This document shows positions 51,957-61,298 of a stretch of 64,000 bases of DNA, piece by piece. Numbering within the stretch: position 1 is the first letter of the stretch; every line of letters starts with the position of its first letter. The stretch spans positions 205,126 to 269,125 of the forward strand of contig NZ_FTNT01000005.1 in assembly GCF_900156495.1 (NCBI RefSeq), in the 5' to 3' direction. The stretch comes from Williamsia sterculiae. Its GTDB lineage: Bacteria; Actinomycetota; Actinomycetes; Mycobacteriales; Mycobacteriaceae. The notes below the pieces were generated by a model, which saw only the letters and a list, made by a program, of their open reading frames with translations, ran no database searches and had not been told where the DNA came from. A program made the translations under genes and the position numbers.

Positions 51957-53180
51957 ATGCACACCGATCTGCATTTCAGCAGCCGGCCCGCCGCCGCGGC
52001 ATACCTCGAGAAGGTGTGCTTCAAGCTCGGCCCACCGCGGCTCGTCGGTGCGGAGGTCGAGTGGTTCACCCATTCCCGCACGGGCGCCCGCCCCGACCTC
52101 GCGACTCTGGCCGCGGCCCTCGGCCCGCACGCGCCCACCTCGATCGCCCCCGCCTCGCCCCATCTACCGCTTCCGGATGGAAGCGTCGTATCCGTCGAAC
52201 CCGGCGGGCAGGTAGAGCTCTCCAGTGCTCCCCGCCCCGCTCACTCCTCCCTCATCGACGCGGTGACCGCCGACGAACGCCACCTCGCCACTGTGCTCGC
52301 CACCCACGGACTGCGGATGTCCGGAGGCGGAGCAGACAGTGGTCGGCCACCGCTACGAATCCTGCCCACCCGGCGCTACGAGCTGATGGAGCGGCGGTTC
52401 ACCCGATTCGGCCCCTTCGGCCTGCAGATGATGGCGAACACCACTGCCGTACAGGTATGTCTGGATGCCGGCGCCGACCCCGCCGAGGTGAACCGGCGGT
52501 GGCACACCCTGCACGTCATCGGTCCCGCCCTGGTTGCCGCATATGCGAATTCGCCGCGATTGCACGGAGACGACGACGTGTGGATGTCGCAACGGATGCG
52601 ATGTTGGTTCAATCTCGACCCGCACCGCACCGGCATACCCACCGTCACCGACCCGACCACCCGCTATCCGGAATGGGCCCTCGACGCACCGTTGCTGGGC
52701 ATCGGCACGCCCGAGGGCCTCGTCGAACCACCCGCCGACGCCACTCTGGGCGACTGGGTGGAAGGTCACCTCGACGAGGTCGTCGACCGTCGCCCCACCA
52801 CCGCCGATCTCCACCACCACCTGACCACGCTGTTCCCGATGGTGCGACCCCAGGGCCATCTGGAGGTGCGCTACCTCGACGGACAACCCGACGGTCGCTG
52901 GCACGTCCCGGTTGCCGTCATCGCCACCCTGCTGCACGACCCGGACACCGCAGCCGAGGCGACCGCGGTGGCCTCGGTCGGCGCCGACCTCTGGTACGAC
53001 GCCGCGCACTGCGGTCTGGAGTCGGAACAGTTGCGCGACATCGCGACACAGCTGCTGACCCTGGCCGCCGACACAGCAACCGGTGACGAGTCCACGTTGT
53101 TCGGGGCGGAGGCCCGCCGGTGCGCCGACGGCCTGCCCCCGAGCGCATCCACGCCGATCAGAACGGAGTTCGCAGGATGA
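51957..53180 (+). CDS. egtA: Glutamate-cysteine ligase EgtA
   Basis: 407 residues. GCS2-type ATP-dependent ligase: LVGAEVEWFTHS, GSVVSVEPGGQVELSSAPRP, RRFTRFGPFGLQMMANTTAV and MVRPQGHLEVRYLDGQP. EgtA makes gamma-glutamylcysteine, the sulfur donor used by EgtB. First gene of egtABCD; its TGA overlaps the egtB ATG. Confidence 0.93.
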   Translation: MHTDLHFSSRPAAAAYLEKVCFKLGPPRLVGAEVEWFTHSRTGARPDLATLAAALGPHAPTSIAPASPHLPLPDGSVVSVEPGGQVELSSAPRPAHSSLIDAVTADERHLATVLATHGLRMSGGGADSGRPPLRILPTRRYELMERRFTRFGPFGLQMMANTTAVQVCLDAGADPAEVNRRWHTLHVIGPALVAAYANSPRLHGDDDVWMSQRMRCWFNLDPHRTGIPTVTDPTTRYPEWALDAPLLGIGTPEGLVEPPADATLGDWVEGHLDEVVDRRPTTADLHHHLTTLFPMVRPQGHLEVRYLDGQPDGRWHVPVAVIATLLHDPDTAAEATAVASVGADLWYDAAHCGLESEQLRDIATQLLTLAADTATGDESTLFGAEARRCADGLPPSASTPIRTEFAG

Positions 53181-54535
53181 GCATCACCGATGACCGCGCC
53201 GGCCGGCAGGCCGCCGACGACGTCGAGCACCTCAGGGACCGGGTCGCGCGAACCCTGCAGCGGGCCCGGACGCGCACCGAGCTGCTCACCGACTCCGTCG
53301 ACGATGCCGACCTCGTCGCGCAGCACTCGTCGATCATGAGCCCGCTGGTCTGGGACCTCGCGCACATCGGAAACCAGGAAGAACTCTGGCTGGTCCGTGA
53401 CGTCGGGGGTCGCGAATCGGTGCGCGCCGACATCGACGAGATGTACGACGCCTTCAAGACGCCGCGCAAGAACCGGCCCGCGCTGCCGCTGCTCGATCCG
53501 ACGCAGGCACGTGCCTACGTCCGATCCGTGCGCGACGAGGCCCTCGACGTGCTCTCCAACACCCGATTCGCCGGAAATCGTCTGGTGGAGGGCGGTTTCG
53601 CGTTCGGCATGGTCGCCCAGCACGAACAGCAGCACGACGAGACCATGCTGGCCACCCATCAACTGCGGGTCGGTGCGCCGGTTCTGCACGCCCCGCCGAC
53701 ACCGCGGCCGGCCACCTCGCTGCGTCCGGGAGCCGAGACCGTCGTCGCGGCGGGGACATTCGAGATGGGCACCTCGGTGGACCCGTGGGCCCTGGACAAC
53801 GAACGTCCCGCCCACACCGTGGACGTGCCCGCCTTCGCGATCGACACGTTCCCCGTGACCAACGGCCAATATCTCGACTTCATCGCCGACGGTGGCTATG
53901 ACCGCCGCGAACTGTGGTCCGAGCGGGGGTGGCAGCACCGCGTGGAGGCGGGGTTGACCGCACCGCAATTCTGGTACTCAGACGGTGACGGATGGGGTCA
54001 CGACGTGTTCGGGCAGCGTGGTCCGGTGGACCCCGACCGACCGGTCGTGCACGTCAGCTGGTTCGAGGCCGACGCCTGCGCTCGATGGCTCGGCAAACGC
54101 CTGCCCACCGAGGCCGAGTGGGAGAAGGCGGCGCGCTGGGATCCGACGTCGGGCTCGTCGCGCACCTACCCCTGGGGTGACGAGCACCCGGAGGCCGGTG
54201 TCCACGACCGCCGCGCCAACCTCGGCCAGACGCACCTCGAGCCCGCCGCGATCGGTGCCTACCCCGACGGTGCGTCGGCGACCGGTGTGCAGCAGATGAT
54301 CGGCGACGTCTGGGAGTGGACGTCGTCGGACTTCCACTCCTACCCCGGATTCCGGTTCTTCCCCTATGCCGAATACTCGGAGGTGTTCCACGGCGGCGAC
54401 TACAAGGTCCTCCGCGGCGGATCCTTCGGCACCGACCCGGTGGCCGTCCGCGGCACGTTCCGTAACTGGGACCACCCCATCCGGCGGCAGATCTTCGCGG
54501 GCTTCCGCTGTGCCCGCGACGTGGTGGCCGGATGA
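53177..54535 (+). CDS. egtB: Ergothioneine sulfoxide synthase EgtB
   Basis: 452 residues. N-terminal DinB-like domain with the iron ligands His63 (WDLAHIGNQEE) and His149/His153 (HEQQHDETM), and a C-terminal formylglycine-generating-type domain (ETVVAAGTFEMGTSVDP, GDVWEWTSSDFHSYPGF, VLRGGSFGTDP, NWDHPIRRQIFAGFRCA). It joins gamma-glutamylcysteine to hercynine with O2. ATG overlaps the egtA stop; egtC follows after 9 bp. Confidence 0.95.
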   Translation: MSITDDRAGRQAADDVEHLRDRVARTLQRARTRTELLTDSVDDADLVAQHSSIMSPLVWDLAHIGNQEELWLVRDVGGRESVRADIDEMYDAFKTPRKNRPALPLLDPTQARAYVRSVRDEALDVLSNTRFAGNRLVEGGFAFGMVAQHEQQHDETMLATHQLRVGAPVLHAPPTPRPATSLRPGAETVVAAGTFEMGTSVDPWALDNERPAHTVDVPAFAIDTFPVTNGQYLDFIADGGYDRRELWSERGWQHRVEAGLTAPQFWYSDGDGWGHDVFGQRGPVDPDRPVVHVSWFEADACARWLGKRLPTEAEWEKAARWDPTSGSSRTYPWGDEHPEAGVHDRRANLGQTHLEPAAIGAYPDGASATGVQQMIGDVWEWTSSDFHSYPGFRFFPYAEYSEVFHGGDYKVLRGGSFGTDPVAVRGTFRNWDHPIRRQIFAGFRCARDVVAG

Positions 54536-54544
54536 CGGGACGCC

Positions 54545-55330
54545 ATGTGTAGGCATCTCGCCTATCTCGGACCGGCACGAACGATCTCCGACGTGCTGAC
54601 CACGGGATCGCACTCGCTGCTGGAACAGTCGTGGGCGCCGAACGACATGCGATGCGACGCGGTGATGAATGCCGACGGGTACGGTGCCACCTGGTGGTCG
54701 CGATCCGGTACCCGCAGTCACCGGTCGCAGCAACCCATCTGGAACGACCCGGCGGTCAGCGAGGTGCTCACCGAGGTGTCGTCGACCGCGGTGGTCGCCG
54801 CCATCCGTTCGGCGACCATCGGTATGCCGATCACGCATACCGCGAATGCCCCGTTCAGCGACGGCACCTGGGCTTTCAGCCACAACGGGGTGGTCCGAGA
54901 CTGGCCGGAATCGTTGGCCGCACTGGGCGAATCGGTCCCGGCAGTCGACTGGATGCGGACGCCCGCGGCCACCGACTCGGCGTCGTTGTGGGTCTTGTTG
55001 CAGCACGCCTTGCGTACCCGCCCGCCCGACGTCGCACTCCGCGAACTCACCGAGGAGGTGCTGGCCGCCGCCCCGGGATCACGGCTGAACCTGCTGCTCA
55101 GCGACGGCACCACGGTGTGGGCCACCGCAGTCCACCATTCGCTGTCCGTCCGTGTCGACGACACCTCGGTGTGGGTGGCCTCGGAACCTCTGGGTGCTGC
55201 CACCCCCGGGAACACCACCGAAGGGCAGTGGCGGTCAGTCCCCGACGGATCGTTTGTCACCGCCACCATAGGCGAGCCCGTCGTCCTCTCTGCCGTCGGC
55301 GAACCCGCCCCCGTTTACACACAGGAGTAG
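54545..55330 (+). CDS. egtC: Gamma-glutamyl hercynylcysteine sulfoxide hydrolase EgtC
   Basis: 261 residues. Class-II glutamine amidotransferase with N-terminal nucleophile Cys2 (MCRHLAYLGPARTI), NADGYGATWW and HTANAPFSDGTWAFSHNGVV. It removes the glutamyl group from the EgtB product. Placed between egtB and egtD. Confidence 0.93.
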   Translation: MCRHLAYLGPARTISDVLTTGSHSLLEQSWAPNDMRCDAVMNADGYGATWWSRSGTRSHRSQQPIWNDPAVSEVLTEVSSTAVVAAIRSATIGMPITHTANAPFSDGTWAFSHNGVVRDWPESLAALGESVPAVDWMRTPAATDSASLWVLLQHALRTRPPDVALRELTEEVLAAAPGSRLNLLLSDGTTVWATAVHHSLSVRVDDTSVWVASEPLGAATPGNTTEGQWRSVPDGSFVTATIGEPVVLSAVGEPAPVYTQE

Positions 55331-55333
55331 CTG

Positions 55334-56317
55334 TTGTCCGCACCGTCGCTCGACATCCGAATCACCGACGCCGACATCGAGGACTCGTTGCGCGCCGACG
55401 TCCTCACCGGACTGTCGTCGAGTCCGAAGACGCTACCGCCCAAGTGGTTCTACGACGCGCGCGGTAGTGAACTGTTCACCGACATCACGGCACTGGCGGA
55501 GTACTACCCCACCAGGACCGAACGGTCGCTGCTGGAGCGGCACGCCGGTGACATCGCCGCCGCGGCCGACGCCGAGACCATCGTCGAACTGGGTTCGGGC
55601 TCGTCGGAGAAGACCCGGGTGTTGTTGCGCGCCGCTGTCGACCAGGGTGCGTTGAACACCTACGTCCCGCAGGACGTCTCGGAAAGCGCGCTCGCGCAGG
55701 CGGTCACCGAACTCCAGACGGAGTTCCCGACACTCCGGGTACACGGCATCGTCAGCGACTTCACCCACGCCATCCCCGCGCTCCCGCACTCGGGCCGACG
55801 GATGATCGCCTTCCTCGGCGGCACCCTGGGCAATCTGAACCCGGTCGAGCGCGCGGAGTTCCTCGGGGCCCTGGCGGGGTCGCTGGACGACGGCGGCACC
55901 CTGCTGCTCGGCGTCGGGCTGGTCACCGACGTCGACGTCATGGAAGCGGCCTACGACGATGCCGACGGGGTCACCGCGGCGTTCGACAAGAACGTGCTGA
56001 CCGTGCTCAACGGTCGTCTCGGCGCGAACTTCGACCTCGACGATTTCGAGCATGTGGCGGTGTGGAACCCCGAGGATGAGTGGATCGAGATGCGGTTACG
56101 CGCGCGCCGCGATCTCACCGTGCGTGTCGACGACCTCGATATCGACGTGCCGTTCAGCGCCGGGGAGAGCATCCGTACCGAGATCTCCGCCAAGTTCCGC
56201 CGCGACGGCATCACCACCGAACTCGCCACCGCGGGATTCCGGGTGGCCGACTTCTGGACGGACCCGCGGGAACGCTTCGGTCTGATCCTGGCCGCTCGCG
56301 ATCAGCGCTCCCACTGA
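55334..56317 (+). CDS. egtD: Histidine N-alpha-methyltransferase EgtD
   Basis: 327 residues from a TTG start set 6 bases after AGGAG. SAM-dependent DUF2260-type fold: LPPKWFYDARGSELFTDIT, IVELGSGSSEKTRVLL, YVPQDVSESALAQ, FLGGTLGNLNP and the histidine-binding region HVAVWNPEDEWIEMRLRA. It trimethylates histidine to hercynine. Last gene of the cluster; no egtE follows. Confidence 0.95.
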   Translation: MSAPSLDIRITDADIEDSLRADVLTGLSSSPKTLPPKWFYDARGSELFTDITALAEYYPTRTERSLLERHAGDIAAAADAETIVELGSGSSEKTRVLLRAAVDQGALNTYVPQDVSESALAQAVTELQTEFPTLRVHGIVSDFTHAIPALPHSGRRMIAFLGGTLGNLNPVERAEFLGALAGSLDDGGTLLLGVGLVTDVDVMEAAYDDADGVTAAFDKNVLTVLNGRLGANFDLDDFEHVAVWNPEDEWIEMRLRARRDLTVRVDDLDIDVPFSAGESIRTEISAKFRRDGITTELATAGFRVADFWTDPRERFGLILAARDQRSH

Positions 56318-56327
56318 GGTGTTTCGG

Positions 56328-56930
56328 TCACAGGGTGCAGAGCGGCCGGATGCCGATGACCCCACCGGGAACCGAGGTGGGTGAGGTGAGGAACAGGCAG
56401 TCGGAGTACCCGCGGGACCGGATCACCGATCGGATGGTCCGCCACTGCGCGGCGCTGACGGTGGCCGATCGCGACAGCACGAAGCCCGACACCCGGATCG
56501 GGTCGCCGACCAACGCCCACGAGTAGTCCGGCGCGATGTACGTGACGATGTAGTTGGGCGGGCCTGTCTTCGAATCCTGGAACGGGACACCGGGGAAGCT
56601 GACGTGCAGCTGTGCACCGGTGCGGGTGTCCACGACCCGGGCGTTGCCGTCGATCCCGCTGCGGGTGCCGTTGTAGCGGGTGCAGCGGTTCCGCACGCTG
56701 ATGTCGGTCTTGTCGACCAGTCCGTAGGTGGCGACGGTGTCGCGTGCGCACTCGAGGTTGAACGGCTGCGGCACGGCGGCCACCTGATTCCACGCACCCA
56801 GGTAGCGTTGTGCGTCGAGTTTCGGGATCGGTTGTAGGAACTGATATCCCGGCGCGCCGGTCGCGGTCGCAGTGGACACCCCCAGGGCGGTGAGCAGCCC
56901 CAACAGCACGACGGTAGCGATGCGGCGCAT
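56328..56930 (-). CDS. Secreted lipocalin-like protein
   Basis: 200 residues from the ATG overlapping the preceding TGA (MRRIATVVLLG). Signal peptide with cleavage near TATA-TGAP. Lipocalin marks are LDAQRYLGAWNQVAAVPQPF and a C-terminal beta-strand set; Cys pair 1 (FNLECARD) and others suggest disulfides outside the cell. Blc-type lipocalins bind lipids. Tail-to-tail with egtD (10 bp) and coupled to the aldehyde dehydrogenase. Confidence 0.78.
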   Translation of the reverse strand: MRRIATVVLLGLLTALGVSTATATGAPGYQFLQPIPKLDAQRYLGAWNQVAAVPQPFNLECARDTVATYGLVDKTDISVRNRCTRYNGTRSGIDGNARVVDTRTGAQLHVSFPGVPFQDSKTGPPNYIVTYIAPDYSWALVGDPIRVSGFVLSRSATVSAAQWRTIRSVIRSRGYSDCLFLTSPTSVPGGVIGIRPLCTL

Positions 56931-58303
56931 CAGCCGACCCACACGGTCTTGAGGTTGCAGAACTCGTGCATCCCATGACGCGTCAGTTCGCGACCGTGAC
57001 CGCTGTCCTTGACCCCGCCGAAGGCCAACTCCGGGTACGAGGTGGTCATCCCGTTGACGAACACCTGCCCCGCCTCGAAATCATCGATACACCGCTCGAT
57101 CTCATCCGGATCTGTGGTCCACACATTGGATCCGAGTCCGAAGCGGGTGACGTTCGCCAACCGCACCGCCTCGTCGAGGTCGGCGGCCTTGTAGACCGCG
57201 GCCACGGGGCCGAACACCTCCTCGGCGTACAGGTCCATCTCCTCGGTGATGCCCGCGATCACCGTGGGCGGGTAGAACCAGCCCGGTCCGTCGGGCACCG
57301 TGCCGCCCAACAGCACCTCGGCTCCCTTGGCCACGGCATCGTCCACCAGGTCGATGACGTCCTGACGCCCCTGTTCGGTGGCCAGCGGGCCCACGGCGGT
57401 CGACTCGTCGGTGGGGTCGCCGACCTTCTGTTCCCCCATCCGGGCGACGAACTTCGCGATGAAGTCGTCGTACACGTCCTGGTGCACGATGAAGCGCTTC
57501 GCCGCGATGCACGACTGACCGTTGTTCTGGCACCGCGCGGTGGTGGCGGTCTGCGCCGCCTTCTCGAGATCGGCGGACGGCAACACCACGAACGGGTCCG
57601 AACCGCCGAGTTCCAACACCACCTTCTTCAGCGCCTCCCCCGCGGTGCGGCCGACGGCGCGTCCGGCGCCCTCGCTGCCGGTCAGGGTGGCTGCGGCGAC
57701 CCGACTGTCCTGCAGGATCGCCTCGATCTGCGAGGAGGAGACCAGCAGGGTCTGGAAGGCGCCCTTCGGCAACCCCGCACGCGTGAACAGGTCCTCGAGG
57801 TAGAGCGCGGTACGGGGCACGTTGGACGCATGCTTGAGCAGGCCGACATTGCCCGCCATCAACGATGGCGCGGCGAAGCGGATGACCTGCCAGAGAGGGA
57901 AGTTCCAGGGCATGACCGCCAACACCACTCCGAGCGGCTGGTAGCGATGGAAAGCGCGCGACGCACCGACGGCCCCGGCGTCGGCGGCCTCGTCGGCCAG
58001 GAAGTCGGCACCGTGGTCGGCATAGAAGCGGAGACCCTTGGCGCATTTGGCGATCTCGGCCTTGGACGCCGACAGTGTCTTGCCCATCTCGGCGGTCATG
58101 GTCCCGGCGAGGGTGTCGACCTCGGCGTCGAGGATGTCCGCGGCGGAGCGCAAGCCGTGCGCGCGTTGGGCGACATCTGTGCCGCGGTACTCGACGGCCA
58201 CGCGTGCGGCGGTCGCGAGGCGTGATTCCACCTCGGCATCGGTCAATGCGTCGAACTCCTCGAGCAGTTCACCGGTGGCGGGGTTGATGGAGGCGATGGC
58301 CAT
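56930..58303 (-). CDS. Succinate-semialdehyde-type NAD(P) aldehyde dehydrogenase
   Basis: 457 residues from MAIASINPATGEL; GAGGAG precedes it. Catalytic Cys in NNGQSCIAAKRF and Glu in VLELGGSDPFVV, cofactor region VMPWNFPLWQVIRF and TGSEGAGRAVG. The group includes succinate-semialdehyde and 5-oxopentanoate (glutarate semialdehyde) dehydrogenases. In this genome it could serve GABA catabolism or the 5-aminovalerate pathway started by davBA (inference). Co-directional with the lipocalin. Confidence 0.88.
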   Translation of the reverse strand: MAIASINPATGELLEEFDALTDAEVESRLATAARVAVEYRGTDVAQRAHGLRSAADILDAEVDTLAGTMTAEMGKTLSASKAEIAKCAKGLRFYADHGADFLADEAADAGAVGASRAFHRYQPLGVVLAVMPWNFPLWQVIRFAAPSLMAGNVGLLKHASNVPRTALYLEDLFTRAGLPKGAFQTLLVSSSQIEAILQDSRVAAATLTGSEGAGRAVGRTAGEALKKVVLELGGSDPFVVLPSADLEKAAQTATTARCQNNGQSCIAAKRFIVHQDVYDDFIAKFVARMGEQKVGDPTDESTAVGPLATEQGRQDVIDLVDDAVAKGAEVLLGGTVPDGPGWFYPPTVIAGITEEMDLYAEEVFGPVAAVYKAADLDEAVRLANVTRFGLGSNVWTTDPDEIERCIDDFEAGQVFVNGMTTSYPELAFGGVKDSGHGRELTRHGMHEFCNLKTVWVG

Positions 58304-58508
58304 GATCTTCTCACTCCTCTGTGTGATCAGACGGCTGTGAACACCTGCGGGTTCGACTCGTGCTGATTCGATCCCGGACGTGTCCAGTATGCACGCACCT
58401 CGACGTGCCGATCCGAACTCTGCGAGCTCCCCTTGCACCGCAAGGCCGGTGGTGCACGCGCCATGTGTACTAGGGTGGCGACAACCGTTGAATGATCGGA
58501 GCAACGTC

Positions 58509-59372
58509 GTGGCCTCATCGCGCGAGTACGCAGCGCATGCGCTCGTCGAGGTGTTCGATGTGCCGGCCGCGGTTTACGATCACGACGATGTCTTCGTCGC
58601 CACCAATGGTGCGTTCTCGTTGAATCTCGGTTATCTGCCAACGGATCTCGACGGCGTCGCGGTGGAATCGGTCATGCACCCGGAGTCCGTCATCGAGCGC
58701 AGGCGTGACCTCACGCGGCTCGCTGGCGGCACCAAGGGCTCGCTGCGAGCGGAGCGCAAACTCGTGTGCGCCGATGGGTCGGTCGTCGAATTGACGATCT
58801 TGAAGACACGCGTCACGGTGGAAAATGAACCGATGCTGTTGGTCTGCGTGGAGGATTCACATCCGCTGACCGGAGACATCCCCGAGGACGAATGGTGGGA
58901 GAGCACCCACGATCCACTCTGTGGGTTGCTCAATCGGCAGGGCATCTACGAACGCATCGAATCGCACGACAGCTTCCTCTTCCCAGCCAGCCTGTCCTCC
59001 ATCGAACTCACGAATTTCGAGGGTATCGCCGCGCGTCACGGTCGGCAGGTGCTCGAGGAGTACGTCATTCGGTTCTCCGAGATCCTGCGCGGCATCGCCC
59101 GGATGCATTACGGGATCTGCGCGCGATGGTCCGTCGATCAGTTCGTGTTGATGGTCCCGATGGACGAACAGTGGGATGCCAATCTGGCGGTGGCCACGTT
59201 ACGGGAGCGCTCGCTGAAGACGTCGTCGGGTGCGATGCCACCGGCCATCGCCGTCGGTGGGGGCCGAGCCGAGAATCCCGATCAGTTCGCGGAGGCGCTG
59301 TCGTTGGCGGAGAAGCTGATGCACAGTGCTCGGCAACGGGCCGCACGGTCCGGCGACAACGACTTCGACTGA
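58509..59372 (+). CDS. PAS domain plus degenerate GGDEF protein
   Basis: 287 residues from a GTG with GGAG 8 bases upstream. N-terminal PAS-like sensor (about 10-115; FDVPAAVYDHDDVFVATNGA). A GGDEF-fold domain follows (HDPLCGLLNRQG at 134-145), but the active-site loop reads RWSVDQF at 206-212 in place of GGDEF, so cyclase activity is unlikely. It may bind c-di-GMP or GTP or act as a protein partner. Divergent from the aldehyde dehydrogenase. Confidence 0.8.
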   Translation: MASSREYAAHALVEVFDVPAAVYDHDDVFVATNGAFSLNLGYLPTDLDGVAVESVMHPESVIERRRDLTRLAGGTKGSLRAERKLVCADGSVVELTILKTRVTVENEPMLLVCVEDSHPLTGDIPEDEWWESTHDPLCGLLNRQGIYERIESHDSFLFPASLSSIELTNFEGIAARHGRQVLEEYVIRFSEILRGIARMHYGICARWSVDQFVLMVPMDEQWDANLAVATLRERSLKTSSGAMPPAIAVGGGRAENPDQFAEALSLAEKLMHSARQRAARSGDNDFD

Positions 59373-59415
59373 CCGGGCCGCGCGGTAGGACGCGTCGGCA
59401 CTGGACTGCACAAGG

Positions 59416-59436
59416 TTTTCGACTTAGAGTCGAAAA
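59416..59436. promoter_or_regulatory. 21-bp perfect palindrome upstream of nadB
   Basis: TTTTCGACT-TAG-AGTCGAAAA, 9-bp arms around 3 bases, 39 bases before the nadB start. Typical in size and place for a repressor operator; regulator not identified. Confidence 0.65.
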
Positions 59437-59475
59437 TTAATTCCCCGCGGGGACCCTCATCAGCAGGAGTATGTC

Positions 59476-61104
59476 GTGGCCGCACGCACAACAGGATGGT
59501 CCGCGGACCTCGTGGTGGTCGGGGCCGGGGTGGGTGGCCTGACCACCGCGGTCGCCGCGGCCGAACTCGGCCTACGGGTTGTGGTGGTGTCCAAGGCGCC
59601 GAGGGTGCCTCGGGAACCCGGGACGGCGACCCATTACGCGCAGGGCGGTATCGCGGTGGTGGGACCGGGTGACTCGATCGATGCGCACCTCGCCGACACC
59701 GTGGCCGCCGGTGCCGGACTCACCGATCCGGTTGCGGCACGGTCGATCCTCGCCGAAGGGCCCGCCGCGGTGGCCGAGCTGATCGGCTGGGGCGCCCGCT
59801 TCGATCTCGACCGCCGGGGTCGGTTGTCGCGGACCCGGGAGGGAGGTCACGGTGTCCGCCGGATCGTCCACGCCGGCGGTGATGCCACCGGTGCGGCCGT
59901 GCAACGCACCCTCACCGAGGCGGTGACGCGGTGGACGACAGTCGGATCGGAGTCGTCGGGTTCGGTGCGGGTGATGTTCTCCACCACGGTCACCGGCGTA
60001 CTGCGTGCCGACGACGGCGCCGTGGTCGGTGTCACCGTGATCGATCACGCGGGAGCCGTGGCCACGGTGGCCGCCCCGACCACCGTGTTGGCCACGGGAG
60101 GGTCGGGCCACCTGTTCGCGGCGACCACCAACCCGGCGGGCGCCACCGGAGACGGTGTTGCGCTGGCATTGCACGCCGGTGCCGAGGTCGCCGACCTGGA
60201 GTTCGTCCAGTTCCATCCGACGATGCTGTGGACACCCGCTGGGCGGCGGGGTAGGCGCGCCCTGGTCAGCGAGGCCGTCCGTGGCGAGGGTGGGCGACTG
60301 GTCGACGCCCACGGCCGCGCGGTGACCGCCGACGTCCCCGGTGGTGACCTCGCACCGCGCGACGTGGTGGCCCGTGCGGTGGATACGGCCATGCGCCGTA
60401 CCGGTAGCGACCACGTCTTCCTCGACGTCGGCGCGATCAGCGGGTTCGAGGAGCGTTTCCCCACCGTCTCGGCGGGTGTTCGGGCGGCCGGACTCGATCT
60501 CGCCGGGGGGCGTATCCCGGTGCAACCGGGCGCGCATTACCAGTGCGGCGGGGTGGTGGTCGACGAAGGCTGTCGGACCGCGGTGTCCGGACTCCTCGCG
60601 GTCGGCGAGGTGGCGCGGACCGGCCTGCACGGTGCCAATCGACTGGCGTCCAACAGTCTGTTGGAGGGGTTGGTGACCGGGTTACGGGCGGCACGAACCG
60701 CAGCCGATCGCGCCGGTGGCCGCACCGCGGTCGCGGCGGGCGATCTGATGGAATCCGCTCCACGACTCGACCGCCGTGCGCTGCAGGATGCGATGAGCGA
60801 GGCCGCCGGATTGCGCCGCACCGGCGTCGAACTGGACGCGCTCGCCGGGGCGTTGTCCGAGGTGGAGTCGCGCCCGTTGCGCACCCCGGGCGACCACGAG
60901 GACGCGGCGCTGCTGTCGACCGCTCGCGTGGTGGTCGCCGCCGCACTGGCCCGGACGGCCTCACTGGGCGGGCACCACCGCGCCGACGGGCGCGGCGACC
61001 CGGACCTGCGGTCGACCGCGGTGCGGTTACGCGACGGTGATCCGCACATCGTTCCGCTACGCAGACCGGCATCCGGCTGCGTGGCGGCACGTACGGTGGG
61101 GTGA
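59476..61104 (+). CDS. nadB: L-aspartate oxidase
   Basis: 542 residues, GTG start 6 bases after AGGAG. FAD motif LVVVGAGVGGLTTAVAAAEL, substrate region HYAQGGIAVVG, EFVQFHPTMLWTP, the catalytic-Arg block SEAVRGEGGRLVD and LHGANRLASNSLLEGLV. It oxidises aspartate to iminoaspartate for NAD synthesis, consistent with NadB length. nadA and nadC, its usual neighbours, are not here, so this may be an additional copy. Fumarate reductase-like flavoprotein is the main alternative. Confidence 0.85.
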   Translation: MAARTTGWSADLVVVGAGVGGLTTAVAAAELGLRVVVVSKAPRVPREPGTATHYAQGGIAVVGPGDSIDAHLADTVAAGAGLTDPVAARSILAEGPAAVAELIGWGARFDLDRRGRLSRTREGGHGVRRIVHAGGDATGAAVQRTLTEAVTRWTTVGSESSGSVRVMFSTTVTGVLRADDGAVVGVTVIDHAGAVATVAAPTTVLATGGSGHLFAATTNPAGATGDGVALALHAGAEVADLEFVQFHPTMLWTPAGRRGRRALVSEAVRGEGGRLVDAHGRAVTADVPGGDLAPRDVVARAVDTAMRRTGSDHVFLDVGAISGFEERFPTVSAGVRAAGLDLAGGRIPVQPGAHYQCGGVVVDEGCRTAVSGLLAVGEVARTGLHGANRLASNSLLEGLVTGLRAARTAADRAGGRTAVAAGDLMESAPRLDRRALQDAMSEAAGLRRTGVELDALAGALSEVESRPLRTPGDHEDAALLSTARVVVAAALARTASLGGHHRADGRGDPDLRSTAVRLRDGDPHIVPLRRPASGCVAARTVG

Positions 61105-61130
61105 CCGGCCGTTCATCCCAGGAGGCGAAC

Positions 61131-61298
61131 ATGACCTTTCCGCACGAGAACGAGGAATCATCCGTCGACGACTCGGCGGAACTGGCCGAGGAGGAGCGCG
61201 TCTACGAGGCCGCCGAGGACGCCAATCCCGATGACGACTATCACGGCAATCGCGACCACGCGGTCGGCGGCGGGCAGGGAACGGCCGACGGTCAGTGA
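61131..61298 (+). CDS. Small acidic protein, 55 residues (MTFPH family)
   Basis: ATG frame MTFPHENEESSVDDSAELAE, YEAAEDANPDDDYHGN and final DHAVGGGQGTADGQ, with AGGAGG before the start. Paralogue of the protein at 48496-48645. Very acidic middle. Its last codons overlap the GTG of the SRPBCC gene, so the two are co-translated. Function unknown. Confidence 0.75.
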   Translation: MTFPHENEESSVDDSAELAEEERVYEAAEDANPDDDYHGNRDHAVGGGQGTADGQ

